The notes beneath the pieces were generated by a model. The model had not been told where the DNA came from. It saw only the letters and a list, made by a program, of their open reading frames with translations, and did not search any database. Shown piece after piece: positions 49,588 to 61,300 of a stretch of 64,000 nucleotides of DNA (its first letter is position 1; the number at the start of each line of letters is the position of its first letter). Both the position numbers and the translations under genes were made by a program. This DNA is from Exophiala sp. HKRS030 (Eukaryota; Ascomycota; Eurotiomycetes; Chaetothyriales; Herpotrichiellaceae): NCBI GenBank assembly GCA_023897205.1, contig JAHWDD010000003.1:6265665-6329664 (forward strand), written 5' to 3'.

Positions 49588-50558
49588 TGTATGAACGGTT
49601 CGAGATTGAAGGTCGGAAGGTAGTGAGAAGGGATGTTGTATCTGTAGAACAGTGTTGTTTTCAAGTCTGTCGGCTGGTGCAATGGTGCGGTAGTGATATA
49701 ACGAAATAGAGGCTCCTTCCTCCTGGACGGGGACGGCGGCTTCGGATGAACCTGGACTCCGACCCTCGGTTTGTGTGACGAGGTACTCACAATCAACCAC
49801 CCACCTTTAAACAACACTTTGTCCTTGGTGAACTTGCTGTCCTTTGTCATAGTTCTCCTGTATCGTAGTGGAAAATCACAAGATGTTCAACAATGATGGC
49901 TGCTGCACTTGACCCCGCCCTCGCGAATGCAGCTCATACGTCCATTGAGTGGCGAGGTCCTCGCGTCGTGACGGTCTTTTCTTCATCGGCAAGCTTGGAG
50001 GCGGCCCTTCTGACTGCTCATTACATATGTGTCTTCTCTTTAAGAATGAGTAGCATCAACTGATGACAAAGGAAAGAAAATCCAGGAGGGGTATGACCCC
50101 AGTAGGCTATCAATTATACTCGCAGATCAGGGAGCATCAAGCAGCACTGAGAACCTCAGCACCTCATAAGGGTACGACGAAATATTCAGAAAAGAAACAT
50201 TGTAAGAAGAGGTGGAAAACCACAATAAATAGAGTGCTGGCATAATCAATGTCAGTTGCGGACTACTAGTTGTAAGGAAAGGAATTGCATAATGGGACGC
50301 CTAAGAAGAACTACCTATCCAAGCACGACATTGTGCCTAGTGAGTCTAGTCCGGCTTGACGGAGCAATAAGTAGTAAGAGTCAGCAGTTTCAGCGATTTA
50401 GCATAGACACAACCTAAGCTCTCTGTGAAGAGCACCTATGATCACAATTCGTCCTGGAAAGCAAGTTTTCTCTATCGCCGTTGACATGAGTATCGAGTGC
50501 AAGTTCTTGATACATTCCGTCTATCGTAGCCACACCTGTGTAATGCGAGAGACCTGTA
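49588..50558. other. Intergenic region MAPEG/GMPPA-like
   Basis: 971 bp with the MAPEG promoter and leader and the GMPPA-like 3' flank. The region 50040-50560 is AT-rich. No gene or known element seen. Confidence 0.6.
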
Positions 50559-51990
50559 TCACATAATGACTTCGTTTGCGACATCGCGCTTCAGTTCCTT
50601 GTAAGGTAGGCAGATGCAGTTCTGGACTCGAATCTCATCACCCACCGCACATTCTTTACCAAGAATCGTGATGGCCTGGACCTTGACACCATTCTTGATG
50701 ATGCTAGTGGTATGGCTGCTGACCGGAGTGGGAGTGCCCTCAACTCGGGCCCACGCACCGACGCGACTATTCCAGCCAATGATTGCATAAAGGACACAAG
50801 CATCATGCTTGATTTCTGCCTCCTCAAGGACGATCGCCTCCTTCACACGAGCTCCCGCCCCGATGATGGCCTTGGGCCCAACGGACACGTTGGGACCCAG
50901 CTTAGCTGTAGGGTCGACGGTAGCAGTAGGGTGGATGAAGACAGGGGGTACAACGGTGGCTGACGGGGTTGCGATCTCCTCAGATTGAGACTGGAATGCC
51001 TTCGCTAGGTATAAAGCGTTAGCTGGGACGGCGGAACCAGCAGTCTTGATCTGGCGCCAGAAATCCTTAGTTTCGTGGACGTAGAAGCGGTTGCTATCGG
51101 CCAGATCGGACAAAATATCCTGCTCGAGGCGAAGAACCTCGTTCTTCTCGCCATCCTCTTCTGGGTCGGCAATGAAAGAGGACTCCATGTTCTCGGATGA
51201 AGGGTAGGAGATCATTCTTGGTCGCTCAGTCTTACGCTTGATAGCGATTCTGATGGATGGGAAGATACACTCGGTGGAGAAGAGATAGACGCCACAGTTG
51301 ATCAAGTTTGAGATATGGCCCTCAGGTTTTTCGACGTAGTGCAAAACTCGCTTCGTGTGTGAGTCCGACACAATGCAACCGAAGTTGGTGGCGGCATCAT
51401 TGCCGACACGAGTCCCGAGAATGACTGCTTCGGCGTCTTTCTCCTCGAAAAGCTTGAGCATAGCCTCGAGGGGGAACGAGCAGCAAACATCGGAATTGAG
51501 CACAAAAAATCGGTCTGGCTTGCCCTTGAGAATAGCGTCACGGAAGTGGTAGAGGCCTCCAGCGGTTCCCAAGGCTTGATATTCACGTAGGTACTGGATC
51601 TTGATTTGAGGGAATTCTTTCGAAGAGTCTTTGATAAAGTCGCGAAAGACACTCTCGTCATAGTAACCAATGAGAATAACCTCCTTGATATCTGGGACTT
51701 TGGAAACCGCCTTCAAGCAGTGCCAGATGATGGGATGGCCAGCAACTTCGAAGAGTGGCTAAAGCAGGGGCATTAGTGACTGTGGGCGACCTCTGAAAAG
51801 GCGGGTGAAGGTTGATTACCTTTGGAAGATCCAAACTCAGCGGCCTGAAACGAGTTCCTCGAGATGGGCCTCCCACCTAATCGCGTCAGCGGTGCGCAAT
51901 CTTCGCTTTATCTGTAATACCAACCAGAATGACTGCTTTGGTGACGGCATTTGGGCCGCTGGCCTTGTTACGCGACGGGACCTTCAGCAT
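50559..51990 (-). CDS. GDP-mannose pyrophosphorylase A-like nucleotidyltransferase
   Basis: CDS = complement(join(50559..51758, 51820..51876, 51925..51990)), 440 residues, close to GMPPA rather than the ~360-residue catalytic GMPPB/Psa1. Spliced exons give TKAVILVGGPSRGTRFRPLS then LDLPKPLFEVAGHPI, the nucleotide-binding loop. Exon 2 is only 57 nt, and intron 1 uses a GTTGGT donor. The Rossmann-like transferase half (QYLREYQALGTAGGLYHFRD, FFVLNSDVCCSFPLEAMLKL) is followed by a left-handed beta-helix of hexapeptide repeats (VFIHPTATVDPTAKLGPNVS, VGPKAIIGAGARVKEAIVLE). GMPPA is mainly a regulatory partner of the catalytic subunit that makes GDP-mannose for glycosylation and cell wall. Whether this copy is catalytic cannot be decided here. 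Confidence 0.92.
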
Positions 51991-52418
51991 CTTCGATAGC
52001 GATAATGTCAATAATGAAATTTGCTAAACGAAGCGTGACTCGCAAGATGGTTTAATTAGATTTCAATAAATCGAAATTGTGGTGGTCGTTCACAGATTTC
52101 AACTGAGGCCACGTTCACATATTGAGTGTCATTCACCGCTAACATTTACCTAAAGAGACCCTTCGAGGCCCATGGCTCTACTGCCAAGGCGCTATTCCTT
52201 ATTTGGCCGTCATGCTTGCTCCTGAAATGTGGCGTTGTTCAGCTCGACAATTGTGCGTAACATTGACTTTTGCTCAGCCAGCCTTTTCAACACGTGCACA
52301 ATACGTATTACAATGCGCTGCTATTGGTACAGCAGAGTGGTAGAAATGTGTGATACAAATGTGCACAATTGAGAGTCCACAGGCCGAAGAATGTTTCATA
52401 TACTAATGCCGACTACCC
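51991..52418. other. Intergenic region GMPPA-like/BLI-3-like
   Basis: 428 bp with the GMPPA-like promoter and the BLI-3-like 3' flank. It is AT-rich and contains nothing recognisable. Confidence 0.6.
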
Positions 52419-53150
52419 TTAGACTCTCTCCTGCTTGATATCCTCCTCCAGCAATTCACGCTGAACACCAGTCTGTGCGACGCTGCCAGTCATTGCAGCT
52501 GTACCGACCTCCTTGAGGAAACCAAGCGAAGACGTCTCCTGCTTCCAATAAACGATATACTTGCTCTGGACTTCGATCAGACTCATTCGCGGATCCCTCC
52601 ACGTGCCGTCATGCACGCCGTCCTTGAGATCCCCAAACCAGGCGCTGACACCAGTACTGTAAAGCTCTTTGATGCGTGGATCGTCATTACTCGTCGTTGT
52701 CGCGGTGCCTGAGATGCTGATCCAATCTTGTGTCTTGCTGTCCTGGAATGTGATCTGCACCTCTTTGTTCGCGTCTAGGTCCTGGAATTTCCTGCTATGC
52801 TTGTTGGCGAGATACAAGATATCCGGGCCCGATCGTTGGGCAACGGCCATGGATCGACCAACAGGCCCTACCGAGTTACGATACGTGGAGAGGATACTGA
52901 TTTTCTTGCCGTCAATCAGCTCATAGAGTTCCTTAAATTGGACGTCTTTCGGTGTCTCAGTGTCGAATTGCTTGGACACGGACGGGTCGGTTTTGCTGTT
53001 GACCTCTTCGGGCTTCAATTGCTCTGGCATCTTGACTGATGTACTGGTGGATAGCTGCTTTAGGTTTGAAAAGCTGCTGATGCGATACTGACGTGGTCGA
53101 GATGTGCAGAGTACCGATCTTGCAAGAGGTAGGCGCAGAGGTGTGGTCAT
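52419..53150 (-). CDS. bli-3: Pyridoxamine-phosphate-oxidase-like flavoprotein, BLI-3-like
   Basis: Unspliced, 243 residues from the ATG at 53150. Residues 1-40 (MTTPLRLPLARSVLCTSRPR, then SSFSNLKQLSTSTSVK) look like a mitochondrial presequence. The next Met (MPEQLKPEEV) is where shorter cytosolic homologues begin, so two forms are possible. The FMN-binding split-barrel core is visible: FKELYELIDGKKISILSTYR, GRSMAVAQRSGPDILYLANK, EVQITFQDSKTQDWISISGT and ELYSTGVSAWFGDLKDG. Neurospora bli-3 is blue-light inducible; the catalytic role is unknown and light control here is inference. It lies next to the P450 and could be either a flank or a member of the metabolite locus. Confidence 0.85.
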   Translation of the reverse strand: MTTPLRLPLARSVLCTSRPRQYRISSFSNLKQLSTSTSVKMPEQLKPEEVNSKTDPSVSKQFDTETPKDVQFKELYELIDGKKISILSTYRNSVGPVGRSMAVAQRSGPDILYLANKHSRKFQDLDANKEVQITFQDSKTQDWISISGTATTTSNDDPRIKELYSTGVSAWFGDLKDGVHDGTWRDPRMSLIEVQSKYIVYWKQETSSLGFLKEVGTAAMTGSVAQTGVQRELLEEDIKQERV

Positions 53151-53664
53151 TTTACCAGAATATACACATGTCAAGATCAAAAGAGGGCCGCTTATAATAA
53201 CCATAACCCGCTTCGACTCAATCGATGAAATCATGCTGGTTTTGACTTTCCTTGTTTCGTGGTGCATGATGACGGAAATTGGGGACCAGATCGCCTCGCA
53301 GTCGTGCGACTGTGGTACACAATGGACGAGTCATGCCGAGTGTGTGTTGAGGGACTTCGGAGTCGGACTCAGGGTATCCCGGGAGCACGCAACGACCACA
53401 GCATCTGCGATCGAAGACGATGTTCGAGGTCATAGTGGGTAGGAAACATGATCCTTGAAAAGTCGTGACGACAGAGCGGAAAAGTGTTTACAGATATGCA
53501 GTTTCCGCTGCCAAGGCCGGGACATCTCATTAGCAGTCACTTCTAGCCTTGTTCAACTCCTCACTTTTCAGCAGTCTCGGAATAGTATTGAGGGCGGTAG
53601 TCGTCGCTATTAATATCCTGCGCGTAGTCGAAGCTCCAATGTCACTGCATCGAAATCGCCATCA
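53151..53664. other. Intergenic region BLI-3-like/P450
   Basis: 514 bp containing the BLI-3-like promoter and the P450 3' flank. Nothing recognised. Confidence 0.6.
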
Positions 53665-55448
53665 TCATGCAGCACGGACCACAACTCTAACACCATTACT
53701 CTCTGGTCGATACAATGGGGTCACTCCGTCACCGATGATTTCAATGTCCTTGTAACTCGTGTCATACAACTCTAGATACCCATGGTCCTTTTCAAAATGA
53801 ATCTCGCTGCTTCCGTACCGACTGAAGACAGCGGCCACCGCGAGATAGAGCTCTGCATATGCCAAATTCATGCCTACACATGCTCGCGTGCCACGAGAGA
53901 ACGGCACCAGAAAATCATCGAGACTAGGATTGCTGATCCAACGCTGTGGTCGAAATTCCATGGGATCTTCGAAATAAGTTGGCGAATGGTGAATTAGCAG
54001 GCCAGTCATCGACAGCGGTATACCGGGACGAAGAACATATTGCTTTTCAACGGTACTGTTCTTGTCATCTGCCTCTTTTCTAACCGTATAAATGAGCGTT
54101 TCATCTGTGGCAATGCGCTGCAAACGGGTGCTGATGCCACTGCTCAACCGAAGACCTTCTTTGATGGTCGCTGTGAGGTAGGGAAGTTGCTCTAGCTTGG
54201 CCACATCTGGGAGAGTCGTGGGCTCTGGTATGGCGTTCACAAGTTCTTCTTTGAGAGTCCGTAATTCCTCTGGTTGTCTCAAAAGATGGAAAGTGATCTC
54301 CGAAAGGGCGGCTGCGGTGGTCAATGTGCCAGCGATAACGACCACTTGTCCATCTTGCCACAAGCGATCAGGGGACTTTTCTCTTTCTGGTAAATCACCC
54401 TGCAGTATGGCATGGAATATTGTTGTCTGCGATTGATACTTAGTGTCAGGATTGTCACGATGTGAGTAGATCTCGGAGACATGCTTGATGATGTCCTGTT
54501 TCACATGTCAGCAATTTCTACGCTGTGATCCAAATGGACTATTTTCGAAAATTCGGCGAATCTCACCTGATTGAGCTTGATGTAACTCGCCATCACTGGG
54601 TTCAAAGCAATCTGCACCGAGTCGGGCATCACCTTCATCAGGGTCAACACCCAAGGCATTTGTTTCACAAAATGACCCAACTTAGCCCCTGCTTCGCCTG
54701 CTTCTTTGAAGCTCGGGTCAAAATCGGGTGCCAGCAGGCGATTATCACTGCGTGCGAAAGCATATTCCATGACAATATCTGATCATTCATGTCAGCTGTC
54801 ATCTGGCAAAGGCTAGAAATGCCCACCATTCGTGAGAGCTGCGTAAGCCAACGAGACCGTCATAGGCTTCCCGGACTCTTGAAACTCTTGAAATCTGACC
54901 AGCAGATTGTTCAGACTGGACTCAATGCGCGATTGGAGTACCCGCACTTTTGCCTTTGAGAAGTAAGGGTTCATCGCACCTCGACGCATGCGGTGAAGAT
55001 TGTGGTCTGGAGTTCCAAACGCAGACTGAGGCAATCCACTTTGGTTCGTGAAAAAGGTCCATTTATTCCTTTTATGCGTCGGACCAGTGTACACCTGATC
55101 ATAGTATTCGGGATCCTGGATGTGCACTTCTTCTGGGTTGATGCGCACGATCGGGCCGTACTTCTCGTGCATGGAGCGAACTTTCCAGATATATTGACCG
55201 CCGAGTACAACATCGTAGTAGAATTCGTACCTATACAGTGAGTTGTGTTGAAAGGACGAAGCATTTATCGCGCTGGAGGTGTCTTACCAATATGTGAGCT
55301 TTGCAAGAGTCGGTCCTGGTATCTCAGCCTGAGGGCAAAGGTACAAGCGCCACGCAGAGAGCCCAAGCAGATACGTGATCAGCAACACTGATCCACATAC
55401 TATTAATAGTTCTCGAGGGAAGCCACTCAGGCTCTCCAGAAAGGCCAT
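53665..55448 (-). CDS. Cytochrome P450 monooxygenase
   Basis: CDS = complement(join(53665..54495, 54567..54778, 54827..55230, 55288..55448)), 535 residues. An N-terminal membrane anchor (about 12-35: LLIVCGSVLLITYLLGLSAW) leads into a Pro-rich hinge (PGPTLAKLTYWYEFYYD). The ExxR motif is KEGLR in helix K. The heme loop FSRGTRACVGMNLAYAE gives the ligand Cys465. The I-helix reads VVVIAGTLTTAAALSE, so the usual Asp/Glu of the AGx(D/E)TT motif is Leu. The overall pattern (STRLQRIATDE, FEDPMEFRPQRW) resembles trichodiene-oxygenase-like fungal P450s. It is divergent from the LaeA-like methyltransferase, with a 701-bp shared promoter, and lies 2.9 kb from the NRPS-like gene. It probably oxidises that pathway's product in the ER membrane. 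Confidence 0.93.
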
Positions 55449-56149
55449 GTCTACTGCATGGGAAAGCTTCTGAGCCGCAGTGAGGGCTGTCAGTTGTCAG
55501 TGCACCAAGTGAAGGATCAAAGATAGACGAGGAGGTGTAGGCTGAAAATAGAGGGGAGAAAGCACATTTAGCGAGAGACAGGAGTCGTCGCCAAATGCGA
55601 CTTGAGGACCGAGTACATAAGCCTCCATCCCCATCCCCTCCACGTTACAATCACACTTTGCAGCTGGAAGGGAGTTTCCGTTTCCTAGCGACGGTCAACT
55701 ACTGCACAAATATGCACGCTACTGCTGTTGAACGATTGCACTGACCTACCAACTTGGTTCTTCGCTGTTGTATCTTTGCTCCAGACCTGCAACCTGCATC
55801 TAAAGTTGTTCTCTAGATGCGGGCAACATCCTTCCAGGTAGCGAGTGCAACGGATATTCTGCCGACCTGCATTCTCAAGGTCCTTTGAGCGGAAGACAGT
55901 TGTTGGTATAACACCCACGATTTCTGCTTTTCTCATGCCAATCTTGGATGCTCTTGTGTGTTCGCCGCTTCTCAGAATTAATTTGATGCTTGACCCCCAT
56001 GGAGGGAGACGCGCATATTGATTTCCAGGTGAGTCGACCTGCCCCAAGTCGAACACCATTGTTACTGAAGCACTGCGCAGACCGCTGAAGATGAGGGCAG
56101 TGACATTGACTCGGCATACGTAAGGTATACATACATATGCCGGGAGCAT
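55449..56149. promoter_or_regulatory. Divergent promoter P450/LaeA-like methyltransferase
   Basis: 701 bp separate the two start codons, an arrangement that could allow co-regulation of two cluster genes. A 154-codon minus frame (55685-56149) has no family resemblance and is treated as non-coding. No operator identified. Confidence 0.5.
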
Positions 56150-57500
56150 ATGCAGTGGTTTTTGACTCGGATTAGCGACGATGCTTCAATTACAACGTCT
56201 CTTCGTTCATCAGCCTTGAATTATGTGCAAGTCCACCTCCACTGCAACCACCGAGGCCTCGCTAACGTTAGAGGCAGCTATGAGGCGAGTCATGTAGCTC
56301 GCACGTATCCCAACCCACTAACGATGTCGGGATAGAATGGACGAAGATATCAGCAATTGGACCATAGCTCATACATCTTTGTACTCTGCCCAAGACAACC
56401 AGTATGTGACCTGTGCTGAGATGTATAGCCCAACGATGAACAAGAGCAAGAGAGATTGGACATGCTCCACCATATTTATCGTCTCGTCCAAGGCGGACAA
56501 CTATATACTGCGCCAATGACCGACCCACGGCGGGTGTTGGATATCGGCACTGGGACGGGACTCTGGGCACTAGAATTCGCAGAGTAAGAGAACTTCACGT
56601 CTTTGTGGTGCTTAGGAGCTTATATGGTCCTACCTCAGTGAATTTCCTTCCGCAACTGTCCTTGGTAAGCCCTTCGCTACAGCCTCGAAGGAAACCGTCC
56701 ACTAAGTACGGACACTCAACGGAATCTCCAGGTGTTGATCTCAGTCCAATCCAGTCACAATGGTAATCAGACACCCTATCTGCTATAAGGCAAACTAGCT
56801 GTCTAACATCATCTGATAAGGACTACACCGAATTGTTCTTTCATGGTTGATGACCTTGAAAAAGAATGGGCTTACCCGCAGAATCGCAGATTTGACTACA
56901 TACACCAGCGGAGCATGTCTGGTAGTATTGGAGACTGGACGGCAATGTACCGACATGCATTGGACTCCCTAGAGCCTGGAGGTTGGTTAGAGATTCAAGA
57001 ATTTGAAGTATGGTTCTACTCTCAGAACCCTGCAGGTCTGCCCGACGACTCGGCCATCGCTAAATGGCAGAAACTCATTGATGAGGGGAGTGTCGCGCTC
57101 GGTCGACGTCTGAACTATGCAGCGCAATTCAAGCATCACCTCGAAGAAGCCGGCTTCGTTGACATTCAGACGCACGTCATCAAGGTGAGTAATATGTTTC
57201 CCTTTGACGCTATGACTCGGTCGGATCCTTTTCTTATGGTTGAAGACTCCGATAGGTACATGGCCTAAAGATCGAAAGCTTCGAGAGATAGGAGCATACC
57301 TTCGGCTTCAAATGCATGATGCGGTGGAGGCAGTCACGCTGGGCTACCTTACACGAGCGCTCGGATGGTCACAGGAAGAGGTCCAAGTGATGCTAGGAAA
57401 TGTGAGGAGGGAGTTCAATGATAGACGCAAACATCTATATACGTACTGCTGGTTCATTACGGCAAGGAATCCAGAGGGATTCTACGTTTCTGGTCAGTGA
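56150..57500 (+). CDS. LaeA-like SAM-dependent methyltransferase
   Basis: CDS = join(56150..56224, 56336..56380, 56429..56583, 56639..56664, 56732..56762, 56821..57184, 57246..57500), 316 residues and six introns. Exons of 45, 26 and 31 nt are needed to join the conserved sequence: NGRRYQQLDHSSYIFPNDEQ, EQERLDMLHHIYRLVQGG, then SAM motif I VLDIGTGTGLWALEFADEFP, ATVLGVDLSPIQSQW, PNCSFMVDDLEKEW. Later blocks are FDYIHQRSMSGSIGDW, SLEPGGWLEIQEFE and VPIG-type TPIGTWPKDRKLREIGAYL. This layout matches the LaeA/UMTA family common in secondary-metabolite loci. The N-terminus is least certain: relatives usually have Y-E-N-G-R-x-Y-H, whereas the model gives NY then NGRRYQ. It may be a tailoring methyltransferase or a pathway regulator. 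Confidence 0.85.
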
Positions 57501-58340
57501 TGGGATCATTGATTTTTGTTCGAGTTGTGGCGAGCGGTCACGAGTCAACGATCAGGTATGATATTCAGGAATGAAAAGTTGGTCTTGGTTCATCCCACCA
57601 AAGGAGGTTTTTAAGTGTCACCTAAGCGCTGCTTAGGTCCTTCAATTAGGCACTTCCCCGTAAGCTTGTAGGTCTCCCACCACTCTGAGCTAGGCACTAT
57701 CTCTACATCATTTTATGTCAGAGTGACTATTTTGCGTGAGCCCTGCTCCGTACCTAAGATCCCTACAGCAATGGTTAATTTAGGTAAACCTACAACCCCA
57801 GACTGAGAGCTTCTCATCAAAACGCCAATCCTCTGTAGATCATGGATATGTATTGTTGACTCTCCCCGAAGGCAGCATAGCGTTACCCCTGCCCCAAATA
57901 GGGTTGTACCCGTGCTTGCTGACGAATTGACATGTGGCACCAGTACTAATCAAAGTCAACTAATAAAAGCGCATCGACTCTTCCTCCACACCGCAGGCCA
58001 AAGATGCCGATGATCCTTTACGTACAACGCGTCTAAGAGCCGCCATCGCCGCACTCAATACTCGCCATGGCCGAGGACGACAATGTCTTTATTTACGTAA
58101 AGGTGCCGTAGCCACAACCTACTTACCTTTGGATCCAAGTGCCGTTGAGCTTCCAACGTCGAACGTATAGCTTCATTTTTTCTTACATGAAAGCCTGTCA
58201 TTATCACCGAATTTCGACGACGCGTTGGCTCGGTATAAGTATGGCGGTGTCTCTGGAAAATCTGTCTCCTGGCCTCTTGTCTCTTCTGGCCAGGCGAGTC
58301 TTGAAAGTAGGGCTAGATCCAAACCTCGGCGACATACACG
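57501..58340. promoter_or_regulatory. Promoter region of the NRPS-like gene
   Basis: 840 bp between the methyltransferase stop and the NRPS-like start. It contains a perfect hairpin at 57621-57637 and further CCTAAG/TTAGG half-sites around 57755-57800. These could be operator sites for a cluster regulator, but this is inference. No coding frame supported. Confidence 0.45.
57621..57637. promoter_or_regulatory. Perfect inverted repeat CCTAAGC-GCT-GCTTAGG
   Basis: Seven-base arms around a 3-nt centre, about 700 bp upstream of the NRPS-like start and 120 bp past the methyltransferase stop. It may be a dimeric transcription-factor site or a 3'-end hairpin. Seen directly; function unknown. Confidence 0.35.
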
Positions 58341-61300
58341 ATGACCACCGCAGACTCCACGTTCACGAGGAGGCAACTCCTCAATCATGTTGTTGACAGA
58401 CGTGCGAGAAATACTCCTGACGCCATCTATGCTGAATACCCAGTATCTACAACGGGATACGACGAGGGCTTCCTCAAGGTTACCTTTAAAGACTTCGCAA
58501 ATGCCATCAATGGCCTTGCCTGGTGGCTGCACAACACAATCGGCCCTGGCAAAGACTTCGAGACATTGGCATACATCGGACCACTCGACGTCAGGTACAA
58601 TGGTCTCCTCCTGGGCGCAGTCAAAGCAGGTTACAAGGTGGGTTCAAAGTGGCTCCTTGCACATAGCAAGACCGTTCCTGATGCATAGTGTTAGGTCTTG
58701 CTCACCTCGCCGCGGAACAGCATGCCTGCGCACGTCAATCTTTTCACTTTGCTAGACTGCAAGAAACTGGTAGCGCCCAACCCCCCACCTCAGGCAGTAA
58801 CCACGATCGCCGCCTCACACGACATCGCCGTTCTTGAGATCCCATCAGTTGCAGATCTTCTGAACCAAACCTATCCTGATTATCCTTATGACAAGACTTT
58901 TGACGAAGCCCGTAAAGATCCTCTCGTAGTCTTGCATACCTCTGGAACGACAGGCCTGCCAAAACCTATCATCTGGACCCATGACTTCGCCGATAGCTGG
59001 TTGTATTGGGTCAGCGTTGATGGGCCTGCCGAGTTCAACAACCAGCATGGTTTATGGTCTCCTGGAAGATTGTTTTTCCTGTTTCCTCCATTCCACGTAC
59101 GAAGAACGAGAATTTGTTGAACCACACTGACCTTGTATAGGCAGCTTCCATGTTTGGATCGATTCTGGGAGCAATTTATCGAGAGACAACAATCATCTTC
59201 CCACCCGCCGGATTGATTCCATCTGCACAAGTACTAGTAGATGGGCTGAAGCATACCCACGCTACTTGTGCTGCTATTGTCCCCTTGGTAGCTGAAGAGT
59301 TGTCGAACAAACCAGATCTGTTAGACTTTGTCTCCATGAACCTGGCATCAATGTTCTACTCCGGAGGCACTCTCAGCCAAAGCGTTGGCGATAAGATTTC
59401 AGAGAAGATGAAGTTCTTCTCCATCATCGGAACCACTGAGACTGGACTGTTTCCGACCATTTACCCAGCTGATCAATGGCCAACCGCAGAATGGAAACAT
59501 TTTCAATTCAACCCTGATTACAGGTTTGAATTCCAGAATGCTTCAGAAGGGGAATACGAGGCAGTTATTGCGCGCCATCCTGACAGCGACAAGGAACAAC
59601 CCGTGTTTAAAGTCTTTCCGAACCTGAAAGAATATCGGACAGGAGATCTATATGTGCCGCACCCGTCGAAGCCGAACCTTTGGCATTACCGTGGAAGAGG
59701 AGACGATATCATTGTTTTCTTGACAGGTGAGAAGGTAGGTACCTTGGAAGTCTCATGTAAAATACCAACCGGGCATCTAAATTCTCTCAAATGTTACTGT
59801 AGATCTCTTCCGTAAACCGAGAAGTCCATACTAACACATCTCTTTTCATGACAGACAAATCCAACCACGATGGAGCAAATGATCTCCAGTCATCCCAAAG
59901 TCAAGTCTGTGCTTGTTCTGGGCTCAATGAGATTCCAAGCTGCACTCTTGGTCGAGCCAGAGGACGCAGAAGCTCTATCTGTCGCAGAACGAGCTGGCTT
60001 CATTGAAGAGATATGGCCAACGATTCAAGCTGCCAACGCGGACTGTCCACGACATGCACAGATCAAGAAATCACATATCATGTTTATCAAGCCGGGGAAG
60101 CCTATGCTTCGTAGCGCTAAAGGCACTATCCAGAGGAGACCTACGTTGAATCTGTACGAAATGGAGATTGACGAACTTTATGCCGACGCGGAGAAAGTCT
60201 CAGCTCTGGATGTGGAAGACCTCGATATGTCCGCGTTGTCGATCGACTGCAAGGATTCCAAGGCCGTCGCTTCCTTCTTGTCCGAGACTCTTAGTAGCTT
60301 TATGGATTCCAAGGACTTTGCAGAAGATGAGAACATTTTCCTCAGCGGTGTCGACTCATTGCAGGCACTTCAGATGACGCGCCGGTTGAAAGCCGTGCTT
60401 GCTTTGCCGGACCTCGAAATCAGCACAGTATATGCCAATCCGACTATCAAGATGCTCACGAAGGCCATTTTGAACCTCGCCGAAGAAGGCAACACAACAA
60501 ATACTCTGGAGCAATCTTCTCGAGTTGATATCATTGAGGATACGATCAACAAGTACACCGCACTGGTCGACCACGTGGCGCAAAACGTCACCGAAACGTC
60601 TCTTTCCAAACATGATTCGGGTATTGGCCTTAATGGAAGAGTGGTCCTGCTCACTGGCTCTACTGGCGGAATTGGATGTTATATGCTGCAAGCACTCCTT
60701 TCGGACTCGTCTGTGGGACACATTTATTGCCTGAACCGAGCAGAGAATGCAGTCGCTCTTCAGCGAGCACGTTCTTCGGCCCGTGGTCTCCCTACGGCCT
60801 TCCCAGTCGACCGGGTGACATTTTTGACAACAGATCTAGCCAAACCGCAACTCGGTCTTGGAAACGAGCTCTACTCTCGATTAGAACGCACTGCCACCAA
60901 CATTATTCACAATGCGTGGCCTGTGAACTTCAACTTGACTTTGCCAACATTTGAACCACATCTGGAGGGTGTCGTCAATCTAGTCAAGCTCGCTGCAGCC
61001 ACTCCCGGACGTGCCCATGTCATGTTCATATCCTCCGTGAGCTCGGTCATGGGATCTCCCCAGAATCCTATTGAAGAGAAAATTATCACGGATGCCTCAG
61101 CTCCTTTGCCGATGGGATACGGACAGAGCAAGTACGTTGCCGAGCGCATCCTCGGGTATGCGGAATCCAAATTGGCAAATGTTGATGTCACAGTTGTCCG
61201 GGTTGGACAAGTCGCCGGTCCAGCATTCGCACCGGGTTCGTGGAATAAATGGGAGTGGTTCCCAAGTCTTGTTGTGAGCTCGCTGCATTTGGGAATGATA

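Noticed and set aside
49035..49850. 271-codon minus-strand frame
   Set aside because: Runs through the MAPEG intron in a different frame; the MAPEG exons explain the region.
55685..56149. 154-codon minus frame between P450 and methyltransferase
   Set aside because: No family match and it occupies the expected divergent promoter.
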